A stretch of DNA of 64,000 nucleotides from contig OX104113.1 of assembly GCA_944474755.1 (NCBI GenBank), forward strand, positions 69,867,917 through 69,931,916. The letters run 5' to 3'. Position numbers and translations under genes: made by a program. The stretch's first letter is position 1. Each line of letters opens with the position of its first letter. This stretch comes from Limnoperna fortunei (lineage: Eukaryota > Mollusca > Bivalvia > Mytilida > Modiolidae). The notes beneath the pieces were generated by a model. The model was not told the DNA's origin, ran no database searches, and saw only the letters and a program-made list of their open reading frames with translations. Of this stretch, positions 44,481-55,250 are shown in pieces.

Positions 44481-45120
44481 TCATGTATTTTTGCTCAAAT
44501 GTGCAATTCTAACAGGAATTATATCATTGTTTAGATAAACAGCAACTTTTGCAACCAATAGTCCACTTTTATTGACAAAATTATCATCGCGTTCCATGAT
44601 GCCTGTAACATTTCTTTCAATTCCATCTATTTTGTTTCCAGAAACAATAATTTCTGATTCATGTGGTATTACCAACTTCTCACATACATGTACTGCAATT
44701 CTACAACAACAATTTTTTTTTCAAAAAAACAGGGAATTTTCTATTTGTCAAGAATCCAAAATCCTTTACTTAACAATAAATCACATTTATATTTAGTCAA
44801 AAAGTTAATTCCCAAAATATCATTATCTTTAATATCAGTTAATAAAAATTCATGTTCACACTGACATGTTTCTATATAAAAGGTCAATTTCACTTTTTTC
44901 CATAAAATGGAGAACTTTCACCAGTAGCTGTCAATAGACTCGTATGTACAATTACTGGTTAATGCAAAAATTTCCAACCATCAAATTTATTTCTATTCAA
45001 AATAGTAACATTATCTACGGTATCAATTAACATGGAAATATAATTTCCTTGAATTTTGGTAGAAATAAAATAACCCTCGTCTTCATTCCATGAACGTCTC
45101 AAGACTATTTGAGGGGGACT
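44481..45120 (-). pseudogene. gypsy aspartic protease region
   Basis: GYFISTKIQGNYISMLIDTV, DNVTILNRNKFDGW: the active-site LIDTG is LIDTV, so the catalytic loop is damaged. Further down, VIPHESEIIVSGN and KSGLLVAKVAVYLNNDIIPV fit the linker between protease and RT. Confidence 0.65.
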
Positions 45121-45341
45121 TGTGTCATTTGTCGATCTTCTCCCCTTGATGTCGACTTCTCCTTTTCCGAACTATATTAAAAAATTTCCTACCTTTGAAA
45201 GGCTCATCTCTATTTTTGTTGAAAAATCTACACCGGTAGTTTCTACTACCATTATTAAAATTGTCTCTATTATGTAATGGTTGGTTAGAATTTTGTGCCC
45301 CTAGTCCTTGATATTGTTGGTTTTAATTGCTTTTGAGATTC

Positions 45342-46036
45342 CTAAGCATTTTTACATGGTTTGTCACAGTCAAGTTTACTTATATCTTCCACTTTAATTG
45401 CTAAATTATTTTGATCATAACTATTGCTCACCCCAACTGTTTTGACATTAAAATTTTTGCTGCTTTTGTTTTTGTCTGATACATGTACAGCATCTAATCT
45501 CACAGCAATTTTCTCAGCTTCTGCCAAAGTTTTTGGACAGACTTACCTCAATCTAACTCTAATATCTCGAAATTGGATTTCATCAATTAAAATAATCGAG
45601 TGCAAGGGTTTCAATAACATTTGAATCAGCACTAGGATAAGCTTTTCTAGTCAATTTCCTAATTGATTGTGCCAATTCCGGCAAAGTTTCGTCTTTTCTT
45701 TTAGTGCGAAACTGTAGTTCACTTCTAAATACCTCAGCTCTATTGACTGAGCCAAATCTCAATGTCAGAACATTTACAATTGCATTAAAATCTCTGCTAT
45801 CTAATGAACCTAATTCATTCAATAGTCCCCTAGCTTCATCTGTTAAGCTACTGGCCAAATATAAAGATTTTGTTCTGTAGTCCCATTTATTAAGATAAGA
45901 AATAATCTCAAATTGAGTCAACTATTCTTCAAGATCTTCTTTACCACTAAAATTTTGTGGTTTCATTTTTGTTTGTCAAATATTCTAATCCGCAAGGTTC
46001 AGAAAAATTATTGGCATTAAAATTTATGTCATTCAT
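45342..46036 (-). pseudogene. gypsy gag remnant
   Basis: From ATG at 46036: MNDINFNANNFSEPCG, then in another frame KPQNFSGKEDLEE-stop-LTQFEIISYLNKWDYR, LYLASSLTDEARGLLNELGS, LRFGSVNRAEVFRSELQFRT and LPELAQSIRKLTRKAYPSAD. After a shift, TLAEAEKIAVRLDAVHV. A Retrotrans_gag-type capsid; no CCHC zinc knuckle was seen downstream. Confidence 0.85.
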
Positions 46037-46039
46037 TCT

Positions 46040-46620
46040 ATTTGGTGTACTACATGTCTGTTTTTATTGTGACAAATCATCACTGCTAAACATACTAGGT
46101 CTAGAAATTTCAATCTTGAATTTACAGTACTAATAAGACTTTTCGTTTATTTTGCATCATATCCAAACCTCTATGTATTTTTTCAGTTATCATTAACATA
46201 TTTCTGTTGATAGTTTCAAACATTTGTTGATAAGAATCTTTATCAACATTCCTAAACTGATCATCTTGTTCACCAATAAATTAATGCTAATTTTACATGC
46301 AAAGCGAGTCCGGACCATAACATTTTTATCCTTTGATATTCAGCTTTGATATTTGGCATGTAGATGTACCACCATGAGACAATGTGTCGTGTACCAGAAT
46401 GACCTTCATATGACCTTGACCTTTGACCTTGAGGTCAAATTAATGCTAATTTTATTGCAATAACACCTGCATTTAAACAAGATCAGGTTTTTTCGATTTT
46501 TAGTATGAATTATCCTGTATAATGGTACTGAATTGATACACTACACTTTCGTATTGTTCAGCTCCAATGTGTATATTTATTTGCTCACATGTAGAAAGAT
46601 ATTCCTTGGACTTATATTTG
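46040..46620. other. non-coding; TGACCTT-repeat patch
   Basis: TGACCTTGACCTTTGACCTT near 46410 is a short simple repeat inside a dispersed sequence with GCAAAGCGAGTCCGGACCAT. No gene. Confidence 0.45.
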
Positions 46621-46625
46621 CCCTC

Positions 46626-47760
46626 GCAGATAAAAACATCCACCTTGTTGATACTATGGAAAGGGAGACCTCAGTTTTAGCGCGCTAAAACAGTTACAAC
46701 TAGTTTTTAATTTAAGGTTAGAAAAAAAAATTAAAACATATATCTTAAAATTTTTGTCACCAGCAGTACTTGATATGCTATTTTATTTTATTTTTTCAGA
46801 AAATCTATATTTTGAAGATCCCTGAACGCTGCCAACAAGTTTTGTAACGTGCCTAATGTACAAAGTGGGAAAGTCATAAAATGATCATCTCAATGTAAAG
46901 TTTCGTTAAAATACCATTTGAGAAAATGAACCTATAACAAAAAGGGGGAACATATAGGAATGACCTGGCAGTTCAGTTTTTACCTGCTTAAGTCACACCA
47001 ATACATTCAATGGACGTGACAATACAAGTTATAGTACTCTGCGTCTGATGTACAACAGATGTTACACAGGGTCCTTGCAGATAAAAACATCCACCTTGTT
47101 GATACTATGGAAAGGGAGACATCAGTTTTAGCGCGCTAAAACAGTTACAACTTGTTTTTAATTTAAGGTTAGAAAAAAATTAAAATATATATCTTAAAAT
47201 TTATGTCACCAGCAGTACTTGATATGCTATTTTATTTTCTCTTTTCAGAAAATCTATATTTTGAAGATCCCTGAACGCTGCCAACAATTTTTGTAACGTG
47301 CCTGATGTACAAAGTGGGAAAGTTATAAAATCATCATCTCAATGAAAAGTTCGTTAAAGTACCATTTGAGAATATGACCCTATAACAAAAACGGGGAATA
47401 TATAAGTATGACCTGGCAGTTCAGTTTTTACCTGCTTAAGTCACACCAATACATTCAATGGACGTGACAATACAAGTTATAGCATTCTGCGTCTGATGTA
47501 CAACAGATGTTACACAGGGTCCGCCAAGTCACTGTCTTGTGGTGACAAAATATAAGAAAGATGGATAAATAACAATATTTTTATTAAGTAAATAAACATA
47601 ATTTGGTAGCGGTTCGCGAGACTGGTCCTTCTGGCGGCACGGATGCAGGAACTTGTGAAACAGTCAACTTACTGTTCTAGCACGAACAATCATGCATATG
47701 TTCAATAAATATGCCTATATTGTGACAAACTATTAAATTATTACACCTTATGTGTATCAC
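46626..47760 (+). repeat. 451-bp tandem duplication of the 37.45-kb repeat family
   Basis: Unit 1 starts GCAGATAAAAACATCCACCT at 46626 and unit 2 at 47077. Both hold TTTTAGCGCGCTAAAACAGT, GAAGATCCCTGAACGCTGCC, GTAACGTGCCTRATGTACAA and GATGTTACACAGGGTCC. After unit 2 the sequence continues to GGTAGCGGTTCGCGAGACTG and AATCATGCAT as at 37.8 kb. Confidence 0.9.
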
Positions 47761-47764
47761 TAGA

Positions 47765-48850
47765 AAATCTTAACTATATAACTCTGAGTGTATATATAAA
47801 AAAGTTACGAACAAACTCAGGAAAAATTTTGAGTTAAAATTAATCTTTTACTGTAGATAGAAATTTGATTATTTTGCAGAAATAAAAAGAACTACTATTT
47901 TGAAATTGTGTGAATCTTATTTCCTTAAACTAAATTATATACTATGAATTTTTAATTTATAAAGAATCCCAGCTAATGTTTCAGAGATTTGCATGTACTG
48001 CCAATTTGTCACCAAAGATACATCTCACTTTAATCTTTAAGAAATAAATAATTTTATATAATTATAAAATCTTTATCTTTTAATTATTAATTATCTTTAA
48101 AAAATGTTTGACTTAAAAAAAAATTAATGGAGAGGATATATATAGGCTTTGCCTGCTATCCAATCCATTTCAGATTTGTTTCTGAATAAAATATGTTAAA
48201 CTAAAACTAAAAAAAATAAACGTCTATACAATATTTGCTATATTATTTATGGTGAACATAGTCAAAGTTGGAGAATAACCTTCTCTTAAGTTTTGTTTTC
48301 CTGAACTTGTATTTTTTTTAACAATTTATTTTCTGAACGATTGACAGATTATACGTCTAACGTAACGAGTTCAGCCTTCGGCCTTTGCGGACCGACGGTA
48401 GCAGCTCAAAATTTCATATTCATACAGTTTTGCACGCGTTTAACCCTGACCTATAGTAATTAACAAATAGTGTTAGTAATTAATTTGGAAGTTGACGTGT
48501 GCGTCGTTCGTGAAATTTTAAGTCACGTGACACACACAACTACACAAATTTATGATGGCTGTCCTTGCTAAGCAACGTGCTGTGTACGTTACATTTCTGG
48601 AAGAATTAAAGGCTAAACACCCATTGACAAGCATAGCAAGTATAACGATTAATTGCGATACATTACTGCCACATTATTCAACAGCTTTTTGACTATATGG
48701 AGTGAACATTTCATTCAAAATAGTTACGCCAAACTGCATGTGAAACTATGCGGGGACCATTTTACAATGGTACAATCGCTAAATAGAAACATGTGTGACG
48801 CTTTTGTGTAAAGGCAAGTGCTCGATCGTTTCAATATTCATAGGTTTCTG
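47765..48850. other. no recognised gene; one small ORF
   Basis: AT-rich. A plus-strand 45-codon frame at 48553-48690 (MAVLAKQRAVYVTFLEELKA...) has a clean start but no recognisable family. Confidence 0.3.
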
Positions 48851-49767
48851 TATGTTGGTCTTATTCGGTGATGGATAATCCTTTTGTAATCTAACTAAAA
48901 CTTCTCCATATTCTCATGTTTGAAATAAGACAAAGTCTATAAATAAATATCACAAGTTATTATAACAACGCCATGAATAAATACATAGACAATCAGGCGC
49001 AGCTCTACGCCAAACCTTATCTTACTTTATTGATTGATTGGATGTCTGCTTTACGTCCAGCGAGCAGTATTTCAGCTATATTCAGGAAGAGAACAAGTTA
49101 ACAAACAATAAATCAACGGAAAATGGGGGTGGGATGGGTCACAGGGAATACAATTTTGACTGCCACCGGAAAAGTATGGAGTTTTGGGTAGGGGCGGAAA
49201 TTTTTGCCTTTTGTAGCGGCTACAATGAGCCTACTCTTTTTCGAAATCTACAAAAGGGGTCTTTATTGTGCAAGGAGCGTGGCACTCTCCAAACACGTTA
49301 CCCACTACGGTCCGCGGTCAGGCTTTCCGTATTATGACCTGACAACCCCCCAACGAGAGGGTCTCCCTTATCCGGCACCCGGGGACGCGCTGGGCTGCTC
49401 TGTGGGTCGAGCACTGGGAACCTTCCCAGTATCCTACTTTAAAATTAATTACAAGTATTAATTACGCACAACGCTATACCTCATATACCCACAAATGAGA
49501 TCGTAAAATAACTATTGAAATATGTAAAACACCAGCGAAATTAAGAGAAATATATCTCAGAAACATATAACTGTTTCGTGGAAGTAATACGCTATTGAAC
49601 AATATCTACCTCAGCCATAATGAACGGCTACTAATATCAGTTTTCGATATATTTTATATTTAATCAGCAACGAAGATAAAAAGCAGCCACACTGGTGTAA
49701 CTACGAGCCGGAACTGAACATTTCAAAGTGAAATAACTATATGGGCAACTAAACACTTTCTAAATGT
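48850..49767 (+). repeat. paralogue of 36.54-37.07 kb, left part
   Basis: GACAATCAGGCGCAGCTCTA, AAGTATTAATTACGCACAAC, GAAGTAATACGCTATTGAAC and AACGAAGATAAAAAGCAGCC match 36.54-37.07 kb. Interrupted by the SINE at 49030-49429. The homology resumes at 55127 after a 5.36-kb insertion. Confidence 0.9.
49030..49429 (-). mobile_element. SINE-like element, near full length
   Basis: TTGATTGATTGGATGTCTGC tail to GAACCTTCCCAG; the last 11 bp of the head are missing. Flanked by TATCTTACTTTA (49018-49029) and TATCCTACTTTA (49430-49441), a 12-bp duplication with one change. The empty paralogue at about 36.71 kb lacks it. Confidence 0.9.
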
Positions 49768-50539
49768 GAGGGGGGTAGGAGGGGGTCTCAACCCGTACTC
49801 CCGTAAACATAAATACAAAATCCCGTTTTCCCGGTGAAATAATGGATCAATCCCATTTTCCCGTTCAAAAATCATACGACTTACCTCAGAGCTGTAGATG
49901 AACAAGGATGATGCTGTAAATTGCAACGTATTGTGACTTTATAGCATGTATATCACATTTAGGATAATTTGTATGTTTACATGTTAACTGTTTTTGCCTT
50001 TTCGGACTGCCCCATTGAGACCTCCCTGCTTCATCCAAGGTTAAGACCATGTAATGAAGCCGCATACATACGATTATTTGGTCTTTCCCTGAAAGAGATT
50101 CAGCAACAGGAATCATTTCCTATCTTCCTGCACTATATCAGAAAAATTTAAAATAAAATCTACTGAAAAGTTTTTTCTCGACGATACCTCATATATATAC
50201 TCTAACATCTGAATGTTATATTGAAGAGGGCTGCATAAAACCTGGTTTAACCCACCATATATTTGAAATACCTGTATCAAGTTCGGTAGTTTTACCTTTA
50301 TATAATGCAATTATTAAGTTGACAATCAAGAAGTAGATGTGCATTAGAGCTGCCCCTCTCAAAATGAGTCCACAATCTATGCGACCTCGAGTCACATCGA
50401 ATCAAGTGTGAAAAACAGACTTATATTTAAATCATATTCTATAGTAATAAATGCGGATAAAATTGTGACGAGCATGTACGTATGTTAGAAGGTATAATTG
50501 ATTGAAGGAACAAAACAGGCTTAAGCGTAGACATCTGGT

Positions 50540-50878
50540 TTATATATAGTCAAGAAGACGTGAGGAAACCCTAAGTGTCCTGCCGGACCAAGATACCGTC
50601 CGCCCAATAACTGTATAAACTTCATTAACTGCTTGGTCGTCATTGATTGTATTCTCTGAATACTCTTCTGATTCTAAATATTCATCTTCATGTTCATCAC
50701 TAGTACGTCTGGTTAGTTCTGCTGATTTAGATGCAGTCGCTCTCTCGAACTCTACTCGGTCTCCACTCTGATCTAATTTTTGATGCATGTTACAGGGTAG
50801 GAAACCTACGTCATCAACAACGTTTAGTACACACGGAATAAAGATGCCGACGGCAACACACGGTAAGAACTTTCTCAC
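50540..50878 (-). CDS. unassigned 112-aa ORF
   Basis: Begins MRKFLPCVAVGIFIPCVLNV and ends in an acidic stretch (DEHEDEYLESEEYSENTIND) followed by GRTVSWSGRTLRVSSRLLDY. The last part faintly recalls the basic C-terminus of retroelement integrases, but nothing else supports that. It lies in the left half of the 5.36-kb insertion. It could be the last exon of an element-borne gene or a chance frame. Confidence 0.3.
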   Translation of the reverse strand: MRKFLPCVAVGIFIPCVLNVVDDVGFLPCNMHQKLDQSGDRVEFERATASKSAELTRRTSDEHEDEYLESEEYSENTINDDQAVNEVYTVIGRTVSWSGRTLRVSSRLLDYI

Positions 50879-50879
50879 T

Positions 50880-51757
50880 TTATTTACTTATTTTCTGTAA
50901 TAATCTTTAACAAATGGTCTCAACATATCCCTAGTCGTCCAAGAGGTGTGTTAATGTTTCAAATTGCACGATTTAAGTGCTTGTTTCCTCGAACACCTCC
51001 ACACTTTTGTTTTGGAGGTAACGTTTCGGACACATTTTTTTCTCCATTAACATTATTCTAAGTGTATACAATCAACAAATGTCAGCTCCAACATCAGCAA
51101 ATAGTCCAATAAAATTACCGTTATTAATTCTTTTGAAGAAAACACTCTATATTTCGTATATAGAAAACTTTTTCAAAAAACGTCGTGCACATTCGCCAAG
51201 AGTTGCGTTGTCGTCCTCATTTTAAAATTCAAAAGTACTAATTAAGCATAAAATATTCCTTCAAAAACAGCTTCTAGTGGTAAGGGGCTTATAATTCCAA
51301 TCTAGTTTTAATATTGTTTCACTCTTGATACTTTAACAATAGCTATCAGACGTAAAAATCTTGGTTTTTACAATTTTAAATGGGGAGGTAAGATTTTGTT
51401 TGTATTTGCTTGGCTCATGCTAAACTTCTGCTGCATTGTTCAAGTATGTTTCAGCTGATACGCGTTAAGATAACATCAGGGGTCCAGTTAACCAGATCCT
51501 ACCACCTCGCAATCAAACGGTCCCATATTTTGATGCTTAAAATACAGATTCGACAGGATATTTTTTTTCATTTTAATTTCATTTTTACCTCGACAGTTGC
51601 TGGCTTAATATATACAATGCAGAATATAAATCAGTCAAAAACTCCCTACAGATCCCGTTCGTTACGCTCCTTAATGCATAATTCAGACCTGTCGTTCCGG
51701 AAGAATCAACTTGGAATTCCGGAATTCGGATTTGCGCTTGCCACATAAAGACTGTGT
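50880..51757. other. insertion interior, nothing recognised
   Basis: A plus-strand frame at 51410-51748 has no family resemblance and overlaps minus-strand frames. Treated as non-coding. Confidence 0.35.
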
Positions 51758-52257
51758 TCAGAAACGTATTGCATTGTGAGAATAATAAAAAAGGGGACGG
51801 ACAGAGGGTACCATCTTCCACCTCCCACCCCTCCCTCTCTCGCCTCTTTTAGCTGTCCGACCCTTAATATAAAACAATTTGTACCACTTACAGATTTTTT
51901 TATCATGGCGCTTTTCTCCTGTATGTTTCCCTAGGTGGTCTTTCAGTTGATCTTTCTCTTCAAACTGTGCTTCACAAATGTCACACTTGAACTGTAACTG
52001 CTTTTTTTCGCGCATGATATGTCGTTCTAATTCTCGAAGTGTCAGAAAATCTTTACTACATGTATCGCATGTAAAGATTTCGGACCTTATTATTCTCACA
52101 ATTATGCCTATTAAAGCTATACAAAATGTATCTGCTAAAAAACCACATGTCTGGCATTTGTAAGGTCCTTCCATATTGTGCCGCTTTTCGTGTTGTTCAA
52201 GTGAACAACGTGTCTAACCTCTTTCCACATATTGTGCATAGATTCATTTTATCTGTA
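51758..52257 (-). CDS. C2H2 zinc-finger ORF (3' exon?)
   Basis: A splice-acceptor-like TTTTGTTTTGTTACAG precedes ATAAAATGAATC near 52257. The frame reads NLCTICGKRLDTLF, shifts, then LEQHEKRHNMEGPYKCQTCG, FTCDTCSKDFLTLRELERHI and FKCDICEAQFEEKDQLKDHL, GKHTGEK: about three to four C2H2 fingers (C-x2-C-x12-H-x3-5-H) with a TGEK-type linker. The second finger has a hydrophobic run in place of its His pair. The tail is low complexity. It lies just downstream of the pogo transposase on the same strand, so it may be an element-encoded DNA-binding protein or a captured host fragment. Confidence 0.65.
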
Positions 52258-52289
52258 ACAAAACAAAACTAATCATTAAACAAGAAATT

Positions 52290-54164
52290 GCTATGATAAA
52301 AAATCTGTAAGTGCATCAAGGGGTTTTATGATGGGTCGGACAGCTAAAAGAGGTGGGAGAGGAGGACAATGAGGACACCTGAACACACTGTCTCTTCTTA
52401 ATATTTTCAATGGTGTACAAAAGCTTAAGTGAGTCCAATGGTCACAAAAGTCACATTTACCCCATTTAACGAAAGCTGAGCCTTCTAAATGTAGGAGCTC
52501 ATCAGGTTGCCATTTTTCACACACACAGCATGTTTCTTCATCATCAGTATAATCAATATCACTATCAGCTGTTTCCTCTGATTATGAAAGTTGTGAATCA
52601 CCTTTCAGTGCTGTTCCTTATGTACTTGGAACAGGTCCTGTTTGTTTAGAGGCAGATGTTGATTGAGGTGTGTTAAATATTTTTTTTCTTATTTTGGAGG
52701 TTGAGGTTTAGCCGACTTTGTTTTTTACAGGGTGTTGGTCCGGGTTTTTCGTTGAGGATCTCAAGATTGGACTTTTTGGCTAAGCTTCCTGCAATATATG
52801 GTGGCACAAATTTTCATTTAGTCTTTTTTACCATAGCATTCTTGATTGTTCTGTTGATGAAGATATATTAGTGATGTTCTCATTGGTTTCTTTTTCATTG
52901 TTTACCTCATTATTACTGACAGCTTCTATGTTATTTCTAATATAAGACTGATCTACATCAATTAGAGTATTGTTAATGGATTCTTCAATTACTGCATCAT
53001 TGTTCACAACTGTGCTGTTTAACGGGATGTTAGTAGGATAGATAGTTGAAGGAGCGGTTTCGTCAGGTACTATAGCCTTGTTGTTGAAAGGGTAAATGCC
53101 TTTCTTCCGGAAAGATGAAACTATATTTTCAGGTGACATAGCTTTTAGGTATGGCTTTGAAGTAAGTTTAGCAACATCAAATTTGGTAAGGCTGATTCCA
53201 TGATTTTTCTGCAAAAAACGATGCACATTCCCTGTAGTATTTCTTCAGGGGTCCAAAAATTCCAACATCCAATGGCTGCGTTAAATGACTGGTATGGGGT
53301 GGAAGAACAAACAAGATAACATTTCTCTTTTTTTGCCCAATCAGCTAGAGTTAAACTGATGTGGGATCGATGTCCATCATTCAGTATCAATTTAGGTTCT
53401 TGATCATTCTTGTCGGTAATGCCAGCATGATGTGAAAAGTGTGTGGTAATGTACTTATGAAAAATAGTAGTATTTGACCCACCTGTCTCGCTCAACTCTC
53501 CTGCAGATCCTGGGGCAGCTCCTTCCAAAAACTCTGTATTCCATCTCTTTCCAGGGGAGACATGATAAGGTGGAATATAGTTTCCCATAGCATTTCCTCC
53601 TGCTATAATAGTAATGGTAGCTGTTCTCTCTGAAGTAATATATTGAGGTTTAATATTTCTGTTACAGATTACTTTTAGTTGTGAATAATCAGTAGTTATT
53701 CCGGTTTCATCAATGTTGAAGATTCTGTTAGGTTTATCATGTAGATTGTTGGCTGTAATGATGGTGGAAAGTTCCTTCAAGTACTTCTTTAGGTTTTCGG
53801 GAGATGCATTCTTGGCTCTGAGTAATGACAGTTTCTGGGGCTTTACAAGTTTTAGGTCCTCCCATCTACTCAGAAATCCATAAAACCAATTGTTACTGAG
53901 ACGAGATGAATCTTCCAACTTTGTATGTAGTTTCTTACCTAAAGCTGTGGCATAGTCTTTCGCAATAAGCTGTATATCTGCCTTACTATAGCCATAACCT
54001 ATTCCAGCCATGTAGGTAAGGTGGTTGACTAAATCATTTTCTTCACAATAAGACAAAATTGTTTCCTGTCCTACTTTGGCATTAACATCTACCTTTACCC
54101 TTGTTCTGTCTCTTAGAGTTGATTCTGGAACTTGGTACAGTCTAGAAGCATTGTAGACAGACAT
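52290..54164 (-). pseudogene. pogo/Tigger-type transposase with PHD-like C-terminus
   Basis: The main frame from 54164 reads MSVYNASRLYQVPESTLRDR (psq HTH), YMAGIGYGYSKADIQLIAKD, WFYGFLSRWEDLKLVKPQKL, RIFNIDETGITTDYSQLKVI (first catalytic Asp), GNYIPPYHVSPGKRWNTEFL and PKLILNDGHRSHISLTLADW (second Asp). A disruption near 53300-53225 removes the HxLQPLD block; the frame resumes with PYLKAMSPENIVSSFRKKGI, YPFNNKAI. Near the end, CEKWQPDELLHLEGSAF, CDFCDHWTHLSFC and FRCPHC form a PHD-like Cys-His module. An acceptor-like TTTATTTTTCAG lies just upstream of the start, so a 5' exon may exist. At about 600 residues it is close to full family length. Confidence 0.88.
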
Positions 54165-55126
54165 GCCTTTATCATGTACTGCAGAGTAAGCCTTTCCTGC
54201 TTAACATTGGAATCCTGAAAAATAAAGAAAATAAGACTTATTAAAATTGGAAAATGAAGGAAATGTAAATGAATATATAAACCTAGTCCCTGTCTAAATT
54301 TATCATTGCAATTTTAAAATTTGTACTGATAATACTGTTATTATTGATATATTGTAATTGTTTAATCATTGTTGTAATAAAAAATTAATATTTGTTTACA
54401 GATTTTATTTTTCACTTTAATACAGCAAAATAAGGACCATAAAAATAATAAATGACACTTTATTTAATTATTAAAAACTATAAATAAAACAATTTGAGAA
54501 CGTTAAATAACATGATTTTGAGAAGAAAACGTGAAAAAATCATTTTTGTCCCTAATTGCTTTCCGTAGTTTTTTCGATCGAAAAAGAGTCTAGGACATAG
54601 CGCCACGTGACTTCTTATGGACTTATGGGAACGTAAACAACCAGACGACAGGTAGAAATTTCTTACTGAGAGTGATATGCATTTCCAGTGGATATAGGGT
54701 ATATTTTTGGAAGCATGGCATCGGGACTGGAATCAGAAAGCGTCATTTTGAATGCATATTGATAAAAATTAAAAGAACTTCCCAGACACCTGGACAGTTT
54801 GTAGTCTGTTGACGAACAACGTAACTTCGGTGTTTATTTGCTAAAAATAAACTTCCGGCAGTGACGTCATTGCATGAGGAAATCCCCGAAATTTAAATAC
54901 CGAGATACAATGAGAAGGAGTATACATGAGGTTCCCGATTTCCCGATAAAATAAAATTCATTTCCTGCTAAGTAGAAATCCCGTATATCCTTTGAAATAA
55001 AAAGATCATTCCCGGACCCCGCTGTGTAAAAATCCCGAATTCCCGCAGTTTTATTTGTTAAATCCCGAATTCCTGGCGAATAAATAAGCCTTTTCCGCTG
55101 TCCCGTAAAAGGTCCTACCGACCCTC

Positions 55127-55250
55127 AAATGTGGTAATTTGGAATGACATAATTAAGAAAATAAGCGTATAAGGAAGTTCTCTCACGAATCAGCGTCTAA
55201 AGTCTTGACGTCATAATGCCGGTTTACGCCTCTCATTTAATTATTGGGAT
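55127..55250 (+). repeat. paralogue of 37.08-37.19 kb, right part
   Basis: GGTAATTTGGAATGACATAA, AATCAGCGTCTAAAGTCTTG and ACGTCATAATG continue the repeat interrupted at 49767. Confidence 0.85.

Larger units (their letters stand above)
41310..46036 (-). mobile_element. Ty3/gypsy retrotransposon remnant
   Basis: Minus-strand modules are in canonical order: gag (46.04-45.34 kb), protease (45.1-44.5), RT (44.2-43.6), RNase H (43.4-42.8), integrase (41.8-41.3). Every module has stops or shifts. No LTRs were found: the 5' side runs into unassigned DNA near 46.1 kb and the 3' side into the SINE and the KCTD-like sequence. An active copy is not possible from this locus. Confidence 0.9.
49768..55126. 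mobile_element. 5.36-kb insertion with short TIRs and CCCG-rich subterminal repeats
   Basis: The 36.5-37.2 kb paralogue is continuous where this block lies. Ends: GAGGGGGGTAGGA (left) and, inverted at right, GAGGGTCGGTAGGA. AAATGT directly repeated at 49762-49767 and 55127-55132 (up to 7-8 bp if imperfect) is the target duplication. Both termini hold clustered TCCCG/TTTCCCG motifs (49795-49865 and about 54930-55100). It contains a pogo-type transposase, a C2H2 frame and an unassigned ORF. Pogo elements duplicate TA, so either the pogo gene is nested or the outer element belongs to another superfamily. Confidence 0.75.

Noticed and set aside
49038..49337. Conserved 99-aa frame beginning MDVCF, open in several places (18.9, 41.0, 49.0, partly 35.6 kb)
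   Set aside because: Each copy lies wholly in a SINE and is read from its tail inward. The frame stays open because the copies are young, not because a protein is selected.
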